From contig JAMQCK010000001.1 of NCBI GenBank assembly GCA_024196135.1, positions 539,471 to 603,470 of the forward strand: a stretch of 64,000 nucleotides of DNA, in the 5' to 3' direction. The notes under the pieces were generated by a model. The model saw only the letters and a program-made list of their open reading frames with translations. It searched no databases and was not told the origin of the DNA. Shown here in pieces: positions 32,251 through 43,418 of the stretch (the first letter of the stretch is position 1; every line of letters begins with the position of its first letter). Source of the stretch: Pleurotus ostreatus/Saccharomyces cerevisiae fusant. Its lineage: Eukaryota > Opisthokonta. The position numbers and the translations under genes were made by a program.

Positions 32251-33274
32251 CCCTCAAGCCCTCGTATTTACTCGCCTTTGGCCTCCATTTCGGCTGCCTA
32301 CACGGTTCGTCGGTGAGCACCTGAGCAGTACAATGGCGACTGTGCAGGCGCCGCTTACACCTTCCGGCGCTTGGCTATGCACTGTACGTCGCCCGTTACG
32401 TTCTGCCGCGCCCAAGAGGTCCTGGCGATGGCGCAAGGGGTACGCAAGAGAATGGGCGAAGGTGGCCACCGCTTGCGATTTCGGCAGACGGTCGACAGTT
32501 GACAGCCTGCGAGTGGTCATCCGTTTACCTGTACATCGTTGTTCGCCGTGGCTGACAGGCTTTAGAGGACGGGAATTGACGGGAGGGTCCCTCGAATTAA
32601 TATTGTGGGGCTCAGCAGACCGTCGAGAGGGCCGCTGTGCGGCCTGTTCGGTGGATTGCATGCTTCCATGAGAAGCGTCAGGACAGTATTTCAGCGAGTG
32701 TTTAGGGAGGTGACGACCGGATGGCATAAGTGATACTGCCTCATCCTACATGAAGGTTAGCTTTAACCTCAATGGCGCGGGGTTGAACGTGCGCACGCAT
32801 ACACGTGGTAGCTTGCGCCCACGCCACTTCAACTTGTGGGTCCAAGCTACCACCGATGCCACCGTCGCTAGCTCATATGCCACCAGACTAACGATGGTGC
32901 AGTACCGACAGGTGGTCGCGTAGGCAATGACGAGCTTTTCAGCTTGCATCACTACCAATTTCCCCTTCAGTACGCTGACTCGGTTGTTAATTGAAAGACG
33001 TACAGAGGGGAAGGGCGCAGAGCATTAACGTGAGGCGTCGTCTACGCCATATATGCGGCGTAACACCCGCATGCTTGCGACGTTCGTCGACGAGGAGCTA
33101 GACACGAAAAGTGGAAACCCATTTGTTGCATGATACAAATACACGCGGCCATACATATACGGTGACACTGACCCATCGAGCGTTGGTTCGGATGCAGACG
33201 AAGCGTAGGTGATGCTCACAAGGCTTCACTCAGTCGCGTAGGCTGTCGTAAGATGCAATACACCTGCGGTACCC
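32251..33274. other. Intergenic region
   Basis: Upstream flank of the lectin and 3' flank of the C2H2 gene. No gene or clear repeat seen. Confidence 0.5.
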
Positions 33275-34312
33275 TCAAAGCGTAAGCAGACCTGAGAATT
33301 GGTCCACGAGCGCCCGCATTTCGTCCTTCACCTGCCTCAACCGCGCAAACCCGCACACCTCGCTCTCCATATGATTCACCAGCCCCGAAATCAGCTTGAA
33401 GCACCGCTTGCACTTCGGGCATGTAAACTCGTCCGCATCGTGGGCGGGCGAGGCAAGGTGCGAGTTTAGGCTGGAGAGCGTGCGAAACGTGCGACGGCAG
33501 AGGAAGCACTCGTACGCGGAGCCATTGAAGGAGCGCTCGGAGGCGGCGTAGTTCGTGATGGCCTTCGCAGGTGCGCGGGTACCGCCGGGGCCTGCGATGC
33601 GGCGGCTTAGGGAGATAGTGTTGGTGATGGGGAGGGACTGGACGGCGGCGGTGATCGTGTGACGGTGAAACCCGTGGCAGCCCGACTCGAGATGGAGCGC
33701 GATGGCTGAAGGAACCTTGAACATGTTCTTGCACAATGGACACTTGAGATCCCGGCCGTAGTGCGCTGGAGAGTTGTTATGCTGCAAGGCGTGTGAAATG
33801 GGGTTCGAGTCAACGGATTTTCAGCGTACCTGGGCGAGGGCTCCTTCAGAACGGAAGTCACGATGGCAGATGAAGCACCAATTGTGCGCCGGGCTGTCGG
33901 CAAGGTGTTGATAGAGCGCGGCCTTGTTGACAAAGGTCCGCCTGCAAGACTTGCAGTAGTCGTCCTCCTCGTCGTCATCTTCGTAAGTGATGACGGTGGG
34001 TGCATAGAACCGCCCCGCGGGAGCACGAGGAATCTCCTCCGTGCTATCTGAGTAGTACTCGGAGTCGAAGTCGTCCTCATCATCCTCATCATCCTGATGA
34101 GCGCCAGCTGTGCGACGATGCTGCGAGCGCTGATCAGTGTCTGTCTGTCGGGTGAGGACGAAGATTCAACGTACCTGGCTGAGACCGTTGAAAGATTTGA
34201 AGACTCTTTCACAGTCCTCGCAGTACGGATGGTCAGCGCGGTCGCGACAGTGTTGATGCAAGGCGTTGTCCGTGCGGAAGCTCACACCGCAGAAATCGCA
34301 GAAGACCGGCAT
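33275..34312 (-). CDS. C2H2-type zinc-finger protein
   Basis: Three exons: 34312-34175, 34120-33830 and 33781-33275 (311 aa). Fingers in order: CDFCGVSFRTDNALHQHCRD, CEDCERVF..LSQ|H, an acidic stretch (about 60-95), CKSCRRTFVNKAALYQH, CFICHRDF..LAQ|H, CPLCKNMFKVPSAIALH, CFLCRRTFRTLSSLNSH and CPKCKRCFKLISGLVNH. Both introns lie immediately before the first zinc-binding His of a finger. The exon-1 layout (46 codons) is the same as in the C2H2 gene at 42216-42909. This is a type common in Agaricomycetes; nucleic-acid binding is likely, targets unknown. Confidence 0.85.
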
Positions 34313-34668
34313 CGTGAACACAAGGATGGGAGCCCGCTCGATGGTAGTCGAGAGCAGCGCGGGGTGCGCGTGTGAGTGAAGGAAAGACTCCTTACATACT
34401 GCAGCAGTCAGCGATAGGAGACAAATACCCGTACCCGTGGGCGATTCTCATAGAGATGTCCAGATATCGCGATATCACCCTGAAAGAAGTCCATGTTGAG
34501 TCAGAGGCAAGCCGCACTATCAACTACGCCGTCAATGGCCATAAGACAGTCGACTTCTTGCGTTGCGTTGTACTCCGAGGAATCCGACCGCTTGCAGGCG
34601 GAAGGGCTTGCCTGGAGCTCATGAACGTTGTGGACAAGCTAGCCTGGTTACCAGCCCCTCTTGACTCA
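34313..34668. other. Flank between the C2H2 gene and the mobile element
   Basis: Promoter of the C2H2 gene; no gene. Weak similarity to the right flank continues about 30 bp outside the inverted repeat, so the true element end may lie slightly further left. Confidence 0.4.
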
Positions 34669-34800
34669 CTTTCCTCGTCAGAGGGCCTGGTAAAAGTTGC
34701 CGGATATTTGGCGTGGACGGACGATGGCGTCATCTGGGTCACGGGAAATCTCCTCAAAAGAGAATTTCCTTTTAAAGGAAGCGGCGGGGCGGGCGGCCCG
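34669..34800 (+). repeat. Left terminal inverted repeat (132 bp)
   Basis: Begins CTTTCCTCGTCAGAGGG and ends GGCGGGCGGCCCG. It is the reverse complement of 40204-40335 apart from about three substitutions. The inner 25 bp is nearly pure G/C. Confidence 0.92.
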
Positions 34801-34849
34801 TAGGCGCGCGGAAGCGCCATAGCGCCCTTACTTCTCACTCCCATGTACC

Positions 34850-37841
34850 ATGCAGTCCTCCAAGCGGAAAAAACGGCAGATGTACGCTGGAGAGAGTGTA
34901 ATCAAACTATCCGCCCCCTCTGTACCCCTGTCATCACCGAATGCTAGCACTGAATTGCCACACAACACATCAGCTCTAAGCTCGCCCTTCATGGGGGCTC
35001 CGAGCGCAACCAGCTCACTGAAATTCAAGACCTACAACCCGAGCACTGCCCTACAGAAGCGCACTCCTGTACCGGGGACGGCTGTCCTCAGACCCGCAAC
35101 ACCCTCACAATCCACCTCTCGCGTAATTCCTTCGCCTGCAGCGCCGTCCGAAACATATGCGGGAGTACTATCATCGCGCGCGCAGACTCCGAAGCACCCT
35201 ACGGTCAGCGCTGAGGCCCTCGCGTACCCATCTCCCCCGACACCGATTGATCTCGCCTACGATTCCCTCGCTTCTCATCCGACGTCAACACAATTCGGCG
35301 GCAGCTCTCGCGCGACCCCGGCTTCGAAGAGACAAGGAACGCGATTCTCTCGTATCCTAGATGTCATGCGCGAAGAGAACGTATCCGTCCCGGAGTTCCT
35401 GCTTCATATACTCCAGTCCTCTTCGCCTGCCTGTCGCGCGCACCAAACCGCTTTCTATAAGGCATCGAACATGGCAATCCCACGTGTTCTTGAGGCTCTC
35501 TACGACGACGAGGCTCGCGGGCGGCCCCAGCTCACGGAATGGGTGGAGAAGAAGGGGTTGCACATGGACCTCGCCTGCACTAAGCTTGCAGCGGAAGTGG
35601 TGCAGGCGAAGGACTTGCTGCACATGTCCTCGCAGGACGTGTCATTGGAGTACCTGGAGAACTGGAATCTCTGCAATATTGTACAGCCTGTCATCGCGTC
35701 GTCTCCCATACTGGATCGCTTCCTCGACGTGATCTTGGAAAAGACGACATCCATGGCGACTCCGACTGAAAAGGCACAGACAACGGTGAGTCAATGGTCT
35801 GCTGTTCTACCTTCCACCTAGCTCATTTCTTTGTAGTTCAAGTACCTGGTGGTCTCCACGATGCTGCACGCGCGCTCGTACTACGCTTCGAAAGTGCAAC
35901 ACGCACTCGGGCTATTTGCATGGTCAACTGGAGCGTCGCGCCACATGATCGAAGTCACTGCGCGCGCGCATCTCACGCCGTCTTTCACGACGATCCAGAA
36001 TACACTGCGCAGCCTTGCAGACGATGCTATTCGGCGCGTCATTGCGGTTATCGACTCTGTCCCGCACGCATTCACGTACGACAACGTCAACTTCTCGCAT
36101 TCCGAATTCATCAAGCAGCGACTGGACACACCTGCAAAGGTTCAGTCTGGCAGCTTTTGCGTCATCTACGAGCTCTACGGTGCACGCTTTCGGGACATGG
36201 AGATCGCGCCGATGATGGAGCGGCTCAAGAAGTCGACGGACTTGACCCTCGCCGATATCACAACGTCTCGCAAGTCGGCTCGGTACTTTCGGGAGCAAAC
36301 CCTTGTCCACATCCTTAGAGTCCTCGCAACTCACGAAACCTCCTTCGCCTATCTCTACGAGGAGTGCCCCGAGATGCTGAGGCATGAACCACGTCGCCCA
36401 CTTCCACCTTCGCATCGCACGAAGTACTACTCTCTGCGTGCTCGAACGATCGAGGAGGCTTCGGTCGAGGGGAACATACGTCTGCAGGATGACGCTTACC
36501 TCACGCAGCTCAAGTGCGATGAGGATCCTGAGCGCAGGCGCAAGCTCTCTTTGTATGCCATTCCGACATATGCTGACCTCCTCACCATCCTTCGCGCACG
36601 TGGTATCAAGATCCTTCGACTCGACGATGTTGATTCGTGGCATCGGCGCGATGTAATTCAGCTGGCCATGGGCCTTTTCCACGTCACCATGAACCTGATC
36701 TGGGCGATACGCCAAATTCACTACGGCGCATCGAACCACCAGCCCGGCGGACTCGACTACTTTTTCACTGTCATGGAAAAGGCTCGCCTCGGCAATGAGA
36801 AACCAGACTACCACTCGCTTCTGGCTGCCCTAACTCAGGTCTTCGAGGAGCTTCTTCTCAATGCTTGGCGACAGGAATGCGGCCACGACACCCTTCGCGA
36901 TTTTGCCAGGACCTCACCTACGCCAAGCGAGCTACGAAAGTTGGCGGAGCGGATTTTAAAGGACTACATGACACCTGCACGCGCGGACTCGTCGCAGGCT
37001 GGCGATACGGTCTACGAGAACACGCGCTTGTTCCTACGGGATATGCGATATGTCGTGGAGATCGTGCAGGCGGTGAAGGATGGGGACTTTGGTCGTGTTG
37101 AGGACATGTATCCAGATCTCGCACGCATCTTCCGTGGCGCTGGCTGCAACAACTATGCGTCGGAGGTCCTCCATTGGATCCACAACGTCAAGAAGGTCTG
37201 GACTCCTGCATTTGCGTGAGTTGTATACGACTGGTAGGTGCGGCATCCAAAACTTATCTTTCAAATCCAGGGATATCATGCGGGACAACAGCATTGTTAA
37301 TGTTCTGGGCAAATTCATGCCTATAGACCTCAATATCGAGCATCTGATCGGTGTTCTCAAGGTGCGTGTCACTGCCAGCGCACTCAGCTATACTCTGACG
37401 AAATCACAGGAGTTGTTCGCTGCGAAGGGGATCTATTCGACCTGGGATCGCTTGGGAGATGTCGCTGCTTGTATCGATGCGGTGCAATGTTTGAAGAAGA
37501 GCGTCGGGAAGTCACTGGCGACTTCCTACAAGAGCCAGTCTCATCGGACGCCAGACACAGCGGCCCTCGTGCAACGCGTCGCGGCGAAGGCCAAGGAGGA
37601 TCGCCTACAAGAACGCGTGCTGAATCGGGAGGAGAACAAAGCCTGCAAGGTGACAACTGACCTGCACGCCGCTGGTCAGAAGCGACTGGAGACCACGCTC
37701 GTGACCTTCAATAAGAAGATGCGGGCTGTCATTCAGGGAAAGGTGCAGGACTCGGAGGTGCCTGCTATTGAGGAAGTAGACGAGCTGGTGGTTCCAGACT
37801 TTGTATTCGCAGATCTTGGTGAAGGAGCAGATATAGTCTAG
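34850..37841 (+). CDS. DUF6589 domain protein
   Basis: Four exons: 34850-35785, 35837-37215, 37271-37361 and 37410-37841 (945 aa). The N-terminal about 170 residues are basic, Ser/Pro-rich and disordered. The core follows the DUF6589 pattern: FSRILDVMREENVSVPEFLL, a middle block with FTYDNVNFSHSEFIKQ, then GLFHVTMNLIWAI, a C-terminal YASEVLHWI..W and IMRDNSIVNVLGKFMPIDLN with IEHLIGVLKELFAAKG. DUF6589 proteins are highly multiplied in mushroom genomes and have no assigned activity. Position inside inverted repeats suggests a transposition role (inference). The ending is basic then acidic. Confidence 0.85.
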
Positions 37842-37846
37842 TCACA

Positions 37847-40087
37847 TTATAATGCAGTGGCATTTATCGTATTTACAGAGTCATGAAAAACTTCTCTTCC
37901 ATCATCTGACGAGTCCTCCTCCTCCCGCGAGCGCGCCACTGCTCGGTATGTATTTTCATCAATTTTCGTGCGCTTAATAGCCACGCTGGCTGTAGGGTTG
38001 CCGAGGGGATTCTGAATAGCGTCGAAGCTGCGTATCTCATCGCATATCGCCCTCGCCCACGTTTCCTCCCATTCCGAGTCGCGAGCAAGCAGAGAAGCGA
38101 CTGCAGTCGGTGTCTCGAGTGTGTGTGGCAAGGCGCGGCAAAGGGTCTCGAGATGCGTGTCGGAAAGGATATAATAGGCGGGATATACGTCGCCTAGTTC
38201 ATCCGCCGCATGCGCCGCCTCACGCCAATTTTCCAGCATCGGTCGAAGGAGATCACGTTGAGCAGGAGGTCGGTATCGTGCGCGTGTCTTCTTCCTCTTG
38301 CTGTCGTCGCAAGGGGCTGTATATAGCGGCTGGGGCAGCGCTTTATTGAGGTCGAGACCGTGGTAAGAACAGCAGAAGTCTGTAGTGAATGAAAGCGCTT
38401 CAAACCACGGTCAGCTCGATGTGATATACAACAACTCGTGTGCAGGCCACGGCTCACCTTCCGGTGTCGCATCACGAAGGTAAGTGGCGAAGTGCGCTCG
38501 GATGCACATCCCCCCAAGCGCCATCTGGGCAGCAGCATAGCCAACGCGCTCCTGCGCGCTGGACTTCGTAGTTAGGACACCACCGACAGGACAGTCTGGG
38601 TCTGCCAGCGCGTGCTCATCTAGACCTATAAGCGAGACCTTCTCGATCCAGGGGTCAATGAAGAACACTCCGATTCCGCGGAGAAATGCCTGTCGTCCGG
38701 CACGCCCGAGCTTCTGAATGGTGTCAAGCAGAAACTGTGGCAAGCCAGCAATGCAGACTATCACCACGTCGGGATGGTCGACACCCTGAATGTGTTGAGC
38801 GCGACCCACAATTCATAGATTACATACTTACCGTCGCTTCCCCGGCCGTAGAGATAAGTATCTTGCATCTGCCGTTGGGTTCCGTGAACTCTTTGTGAAC
38901 ACGCTCGCAGTACGTTTGAGACATGGAGCTGTGGTAGTAACGAACAACCCCAGTTCGCTGGTGCTCGGGAGGCAGGCACGAGTCAAGGAATCGCGCTAGG
39001 CGCACGCACGCTGCCCTGTCGTCGCGGAAAATGAGAACTCGTGGCTGAGCCTTGAGTTCGAAAGGCTTCTTGATGAAGCAGATGTAGTTCTCGAGGAAAT
39101 CGATGTTCTTGACAACGCGATAAGTAGCGTAAGCGAGGTTTGGGCGATTGACGGTGAGGTCAATGCTGACATAGGAGGGACGGAGTACTTTTGCTTCGAT
39201 TGTCTTGAGGATAGCCGAGGTCGCCGTAGCAGTCGTGACCATCCATGGAATGCGAGGGAGCCTGATCTTGAGCTCATCGAGACGCGCATAGACAGGACGG
39301 AAGGCACGAAGACCGTAGTAGGGAAGTCCAACAGTGTGAACAAAGTGCGCTTCATCAACGACGATGGACAGCACACGGCGGGCGAAGGCTGGCTTTCGGA
39401 TGTACTGAGCGAAGCGCGAGAGGTGACCAGACGAAGACATGAAGAACTGCTCCGCAGTGACAAGAACGACGCGCGCAGTCCCGGGCTTCTTTGCATCGAA
39501 GTCGTGGATCTTTGTCTGTATACCTAGCTCAACAGGCTGTCATCGGGTTTTAAAGCCCGCTCACCTTCCAAAATTCGTCGTCAATGGGTGTATCCTCATT
39601 GATTATCACCGTCTCCAGGCTGTATTTTACTGATATGCTTTCGGCCTGCCCGTATCTTGTTTTAGGAAGCCGCGGCGTCTCGTTAATCTGCACGTACATG
39701 CGAGCTTTGTATACGCTTCATGGGCGTGATTATTATCGTGATCTTGTCGTCGATTCGTAGAATTTGATTCAGGACTGCCGCCAGAGTCTTGCCGAAGCCA
39801 GTTCCCGCGCGTAGGAAGACATCGTAATTGTCGTAGACGGCGAGAGCAGCCTGGCATTGGGGCGCTTTCGGACACTGTTTGCCGGCTGTCGCTTTCCAGG
39901 TGAGAACACAGTAAAGTAGACATATGCGTTGGAGACGAGTTTCAAGCGTTGAAAGGAGAGACGAGGGAAGCAAGCCTTTGGGTATCTCGCGCACGAGCAG
40001 AGAGAGATCGTCGGCATCGAGTTCGAGAATAATTGACTTCGAGAGTTCAGAAATGAGGGGAATAGTCGAAACGAGCGACGGAGACAT
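37847..40087 (-). CDS. RecQ-like superfamily 2 DNA helicase
   Basis: Five exons: 40087-39698, 39645-39565, 39515-38832, 38785-38458 and 38397-37847 (677 aa). Motif I is GTGFGKT (Walker A), motif Ia follows at IIITPMKRIQ, then INEDTP, motif II is VVDEAH, motif III VTTATAT, the second RecA lobe has RVLIFRDDRAACVRLARFL, motif V GEATGVDHPDVVIV and motif VI QKLGRAGR. This order is typical of RecQ-like ATP-dependent 3'-5' helicases multiplied in fungi. No RQC or HRDC domain is recognised; the C-terminal about 180 residues are unassigned. The 52-bp intron at 39646-39697 is required; reading through it would look like a frameshift. Confidence 0.88.
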
Positions 40088-40203
40088 GGCAGGAGGTCGT
40101 TAAAGTCGAGTATTAGGATGAATTTACGCGTTCGTAAGGAGCGACATGGGTGTATGCGGTACATGTACGCTAGGTGCCGCGTCGCGGCGTGACCGCGTCT
40201 CGT

Positions 40204-40335
40204 CGGGCCGCCCGCCCCGCCGCTTCCTTTAAAAGGCAATTCTCTTTTGAGGAGATTTCCCGTGACCCAGATGACGCCATCGTCCGTCCACGCCAAATAT
40301 CCGGCAACTTTTACCGGTCCCTCTGACGAGGAAAG
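40204..40335 (-). repeat. Right terminal inverted repeat (132 bp)
   Basis: Reverse complement of 34669-34800 with about three mismatches (for example TGCC for TTCC in the AGAATT region). Confidence 0.92.
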
Positions 40336-40656
40336 CCGCGTCAGTAGGGACGGTCACCGGTCTATGGACAAGCAGCGCCGGCCGTTCCCGAGGACCACCG
40401 CGTGGCGAATTGTTCGGAGGCTAATCGACCCTCCCTTGCAGCCTTGACCGATACTTCCAGCTGACTTGGCCTCTTTCTTACGCTACTCCGACGTATGCAA
40501 CTCGTGTTCACTACCGAGCACCACGAGGAAGACATGCCCTTGATCGCGCAACATCCCGGGACAGAATGAAATGGAGTGACTTGTCTCTAGCGCCGGCCGG
40601 CAGCGAGGACGTTCGCCACCGCGCGCGACGCCTCGCAATTGCAAGGTCTCCCAGTC
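40336..40656. other. Right flank of the element and promoter of the next gene
   Basis: No gene. The first about 30 bp are weakly similar, inverted, to the left flank of the element. Confidence 0.4.
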
Positions 40657-42071
40657 ATGCCGGTGCTGAATAGAGATACGGAGCGCCTGGGTGTGGGCGT
40701 CTTCAGCACGTTCCCGCAGCCCTCCACGATCGGGGTCATTCCCCACATTGTCGAAGACGCCGCTCCGTGGCCGGCGGAGGTGCAGGCGATCGCGGACGCG
40801 TTCACGAAGGAGGACGTGTTACCAGACTATGTGCGGAAGGTATGCACTTGCTTACTACTCTGTTCTGTACGCTGTCTGACACTGCCTAGCTACGACGATT
40901 CTTCTCATCGTATCCCATGCCACCGGACGGCACTGTACACCTTGAACTACCCGATCCCGGACACCCTCTATTGAGAAGACTAATCCCCTTATGCTTTGCC
41001 ACGTCCTCACTCTATAATGACACCAATCTCCGCTTCTCGGGCATGAGCGCTCAAGTCGCGGTCCCTTTTATCTCTTCCCTCCTTCGAGCTCTGGACTGGC
41101 CGGAGTCAAGAGTGGCGTGCGTACGAATATACCTTCTACCCATAGCATCTTGCTAAGCATCTATCAGTGTAGACGAGGCCTTCGCGCGCCCCATCGACCC
41201 TTGTTGCTTCGATGACCCGAACGCGCCCTTCCAGCCACCCTACATGGTTGCAGACGCGCTCTTGCTTCTATCAGCTCCATGGGTACCACAAACCTTGGCC
41301 GACTCCGAGGCCGGGTCCCACGACTACTCGAGTCATGGGGGCCCACCTTCCGCCGTTGACGAGGAATCTTGCGAGACGCCTAGCTCGACATACAGTCAAG
41401 AGTCGTCCCACATCGACGGGCCACCGGCTTACACGCAGCTGCTTTCCGCACCCTCGTTCGACCAGGTTGAAGTCCCATTCATCTGCGTTGCGTCTTCGGC
41501 GACGTTGTACATCCTCATGGCCAGTGCGATCTTGCAACGGCGGGCGCTCGGTATTCGAGAACCTGTCATCGGTCTCGCACTGGACCCCAACTCTAGTTTG
41601 GCACGCATAGCGCTCGGCTGGTACGAGCCTGTACATGATTCATGTGTAGGTGTTTCCCCTCGTCACCAGCTATCCCCATTCTGACACCCTCCTCAGGTTG
41701 ACATCCATGTCGCCCACTGCTCGGACGCCTTCCTATCCTCTAGCGACTCATCGAAACCCTCTGGCAGCAAACGCCCAACCAGGGAAGACCGACGCGCGCG
41801 GGGTCTCTACGATCTGCGGGAACCCCTCGAAGCGCTCGAGCTTGCCTTGGCGGTATCCTCGCTCTACGAATTCGCCGTTGACGTGCTCGACTGCGCGAAG
41901 ATCGGGCTGGAGGCCGCGCGGATGATGTCCCCTCGGGACTCGGCTACCCGATGGCGCCTGGTGGACGCAGGACGCGATACGGAGGTGCATGTTGCTACGC
42001 CGGGATACCTCAAGCTGCGCATGTACGACTGGCTCCGTGCGGTGCAGATGGCGCATGAGGGGGCGAAGTGA
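40657..42071 (+). CDS. Paralogous family member A (N-terminal module only)
   Basis: Four exons: 40657-40839, 40890-41116, 41168-41645 and 41697-42071 (420 aa). It matches family member B (44814-49284) and C (59482-63647) in several blocks: PIDPCCFDDPNA against HPCCSDFTAV; VEVPFICVASSATLYILMAS then ILQRRALGIREPVIGLALDP; and, after an intron in the same place (..HDSC|V), VDIHVAHCSDAF against VHVAHAPFSG. The gene ends there, without the C-terminal half of B and C. A Ser/Pro linker (about 190-235) separates the blocks. Function unknown; no signal peptide or transmembrane segment. Confidence 0.75.
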
Positions 42072-42215
42072 TGTTTGTTACAGTAGTGGTACAGGAACAT
42101 TGGTACGCATTCCAAACATTGTGAACAAGTACATGAGAGGCTTTCAGATTGTGATGGCGCCCATTGCGTAGGTCAGATCATCATAAGCATGAGTACAATC
42201 ATGCTAGAAAGTCAT

Positions 42216-42909
42216 TTAGCTGATTACGGCCGTTGGTGAAGACGCACGGACCTTGTTCAGTGCCTTATTTGAGGAGAAATGACGGTCGCAGTCGGCGCAA
42301 TACGAGTGCACTGCGCTGTCGCGCCAGTGCTGCGGGAGCATACGTTAAGTCGAGGGGCTCTGGCAGTCAAAGAATATCAACGTACCCGCTTCAGTCCACC
42401 GTCGGAGGCGAACAGTCTCCCGCAATCGTCGCAGTAGGCATGGGCGTCGTGGTCCCGATAGTGCTGACGACGAGATGAGGCGTGGGTTGCGGGAACGATC
42501 ATCGACTTACCTGATGAAGCGCGCTGTTTGAAGAGAAGACTCGTTCACAAGTCGTGCAGTACGGATGGGCGGCGTTGTCGCGGTAGTGCTAGCAGAGGTG
42601 GACGCTTGATTGATTGCACTTGACATTGTACTGGGCAACGCACCATGCGGAGACCATTCTCCGTGGCAAAGACTCGCTCGCAAGTGACGCAGTAGACGTG
42701 ATCGGCGCTGTCGCGGTAGTGCTGGAGTGATATGAGGGGACAACGACACCCAATGGAAGGAAGGTACTTGCCTGACGCAAGGCATCCCAGGAGCCGAAGC
42801 CCCGTTCGCAGGTATTGCAGTAAGGGTGGTCTTTCTTGTCGCGCTGATGCCGCGCGAGCCCGGTCTCTGTCTCGCATTTCTTCCCGCAATATCTACAGTA
42901 GTAGACCAT
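42216..42909 (-). CDS. C2H2 zinc-finger protein with one repeat per exon
   Basis: Five exons: 42909-42772, 42721-42644, 42588-42511, 42463-42386 and 42329-42216 (161 aa). The three middle exons are each exactly 78 nt and encode a 26-residue repeat HYRD..H.YC..C.R.F....L.. , so each intron falls right before the first zinc-binding His and each zinc site is split between two exons. All introns are phase 0. The first intron has a GC donor (CAG|GCAAGT). The final exon runs to VRASSPTAVIS and could be shortened by a further donor after NKALNK. Likely nucleic-acid or protein binding; target unknown. Confidence 0.85.
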
Positions 42910-43418
42910 CTCGAGTGCGGCTCGATGGGGTTGGCGGTGGGAGGGAGCAAAGGAAGCGCATGGACTTTTTTTTCGTCACGTATCCTCCCGTACCCTCATA
43001 GACGCCGAGAGGTCTTCTTTGAATATTGAGTGGCTGTAGAAGGCACCCTAGAACCTTTTGGACAACTCGTGGTGTCCGTGAAAGCAGCCAGAAGCTGGCG
43101 GGTGAAAAGCGCCGAAATGCGATTCAGCCTCGCGAATGGCAGCAGTCGTGCCATGGGTTTGGGAAGACACGAGATCATACACCCGATTAGCAGCTTGTCT
43201 TTGTCAAGGAAAGCCTCTCGTCGGATGGTTGAGAAATCAGAGCTGAACCGTGGACCGTGGGAGGCGGAACCAAAAGACTGTCGGTGATTGCCAGGATGGT
43301 CGCGTGAACGTGGTTATCTCATCTCGAGTCCATAATTTCCTCTTCCGACTTGCTTCCGACCGTCACCTTCTGGAACCACGACCTCGCTCTCACAGTCTAG
43401 CAACATACACCCAACCTA
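42910..43418. other. Divergent promoter region
   Basis: Lies between the starts of the C2H2 gene and PPX1; includes a T8 run at about 42967. No gene. Confidence 0.6.

Larger units (their letters stand above)
34669..40335. mobile_element. TIR-bounded element with DUF6589 gene and RecQ-like helicase gene
   Basis: A 5667-bp unit bounded by 132-bp inverted repeats with about three mismatches. It holds two intact multi-exon genes facing each other: DUF6589 (plus) starts 49 bp inside the left repeat, the helicase (minus) starts 116 bp inside the right repeat, and the stops are 5 bp apart. Both starts lie just inside the repeats, so the repeats probably carry or overlap the promoters. No known transposase motif was recognised; the DUF6589 protein is the candidate. 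Target-site duplications could not be identified by eye. Its limits and mobility are inferred from the repeats. Confidence 0.75.

Noticed and set aside
39646..39697. Frameshift in the RecQ-like helicase
   Set aside because: A 52-bp intron with GTACGT donor and GGGCAG acceptor restores a continuous frame and a normal motif spacing, so the gene is intact.
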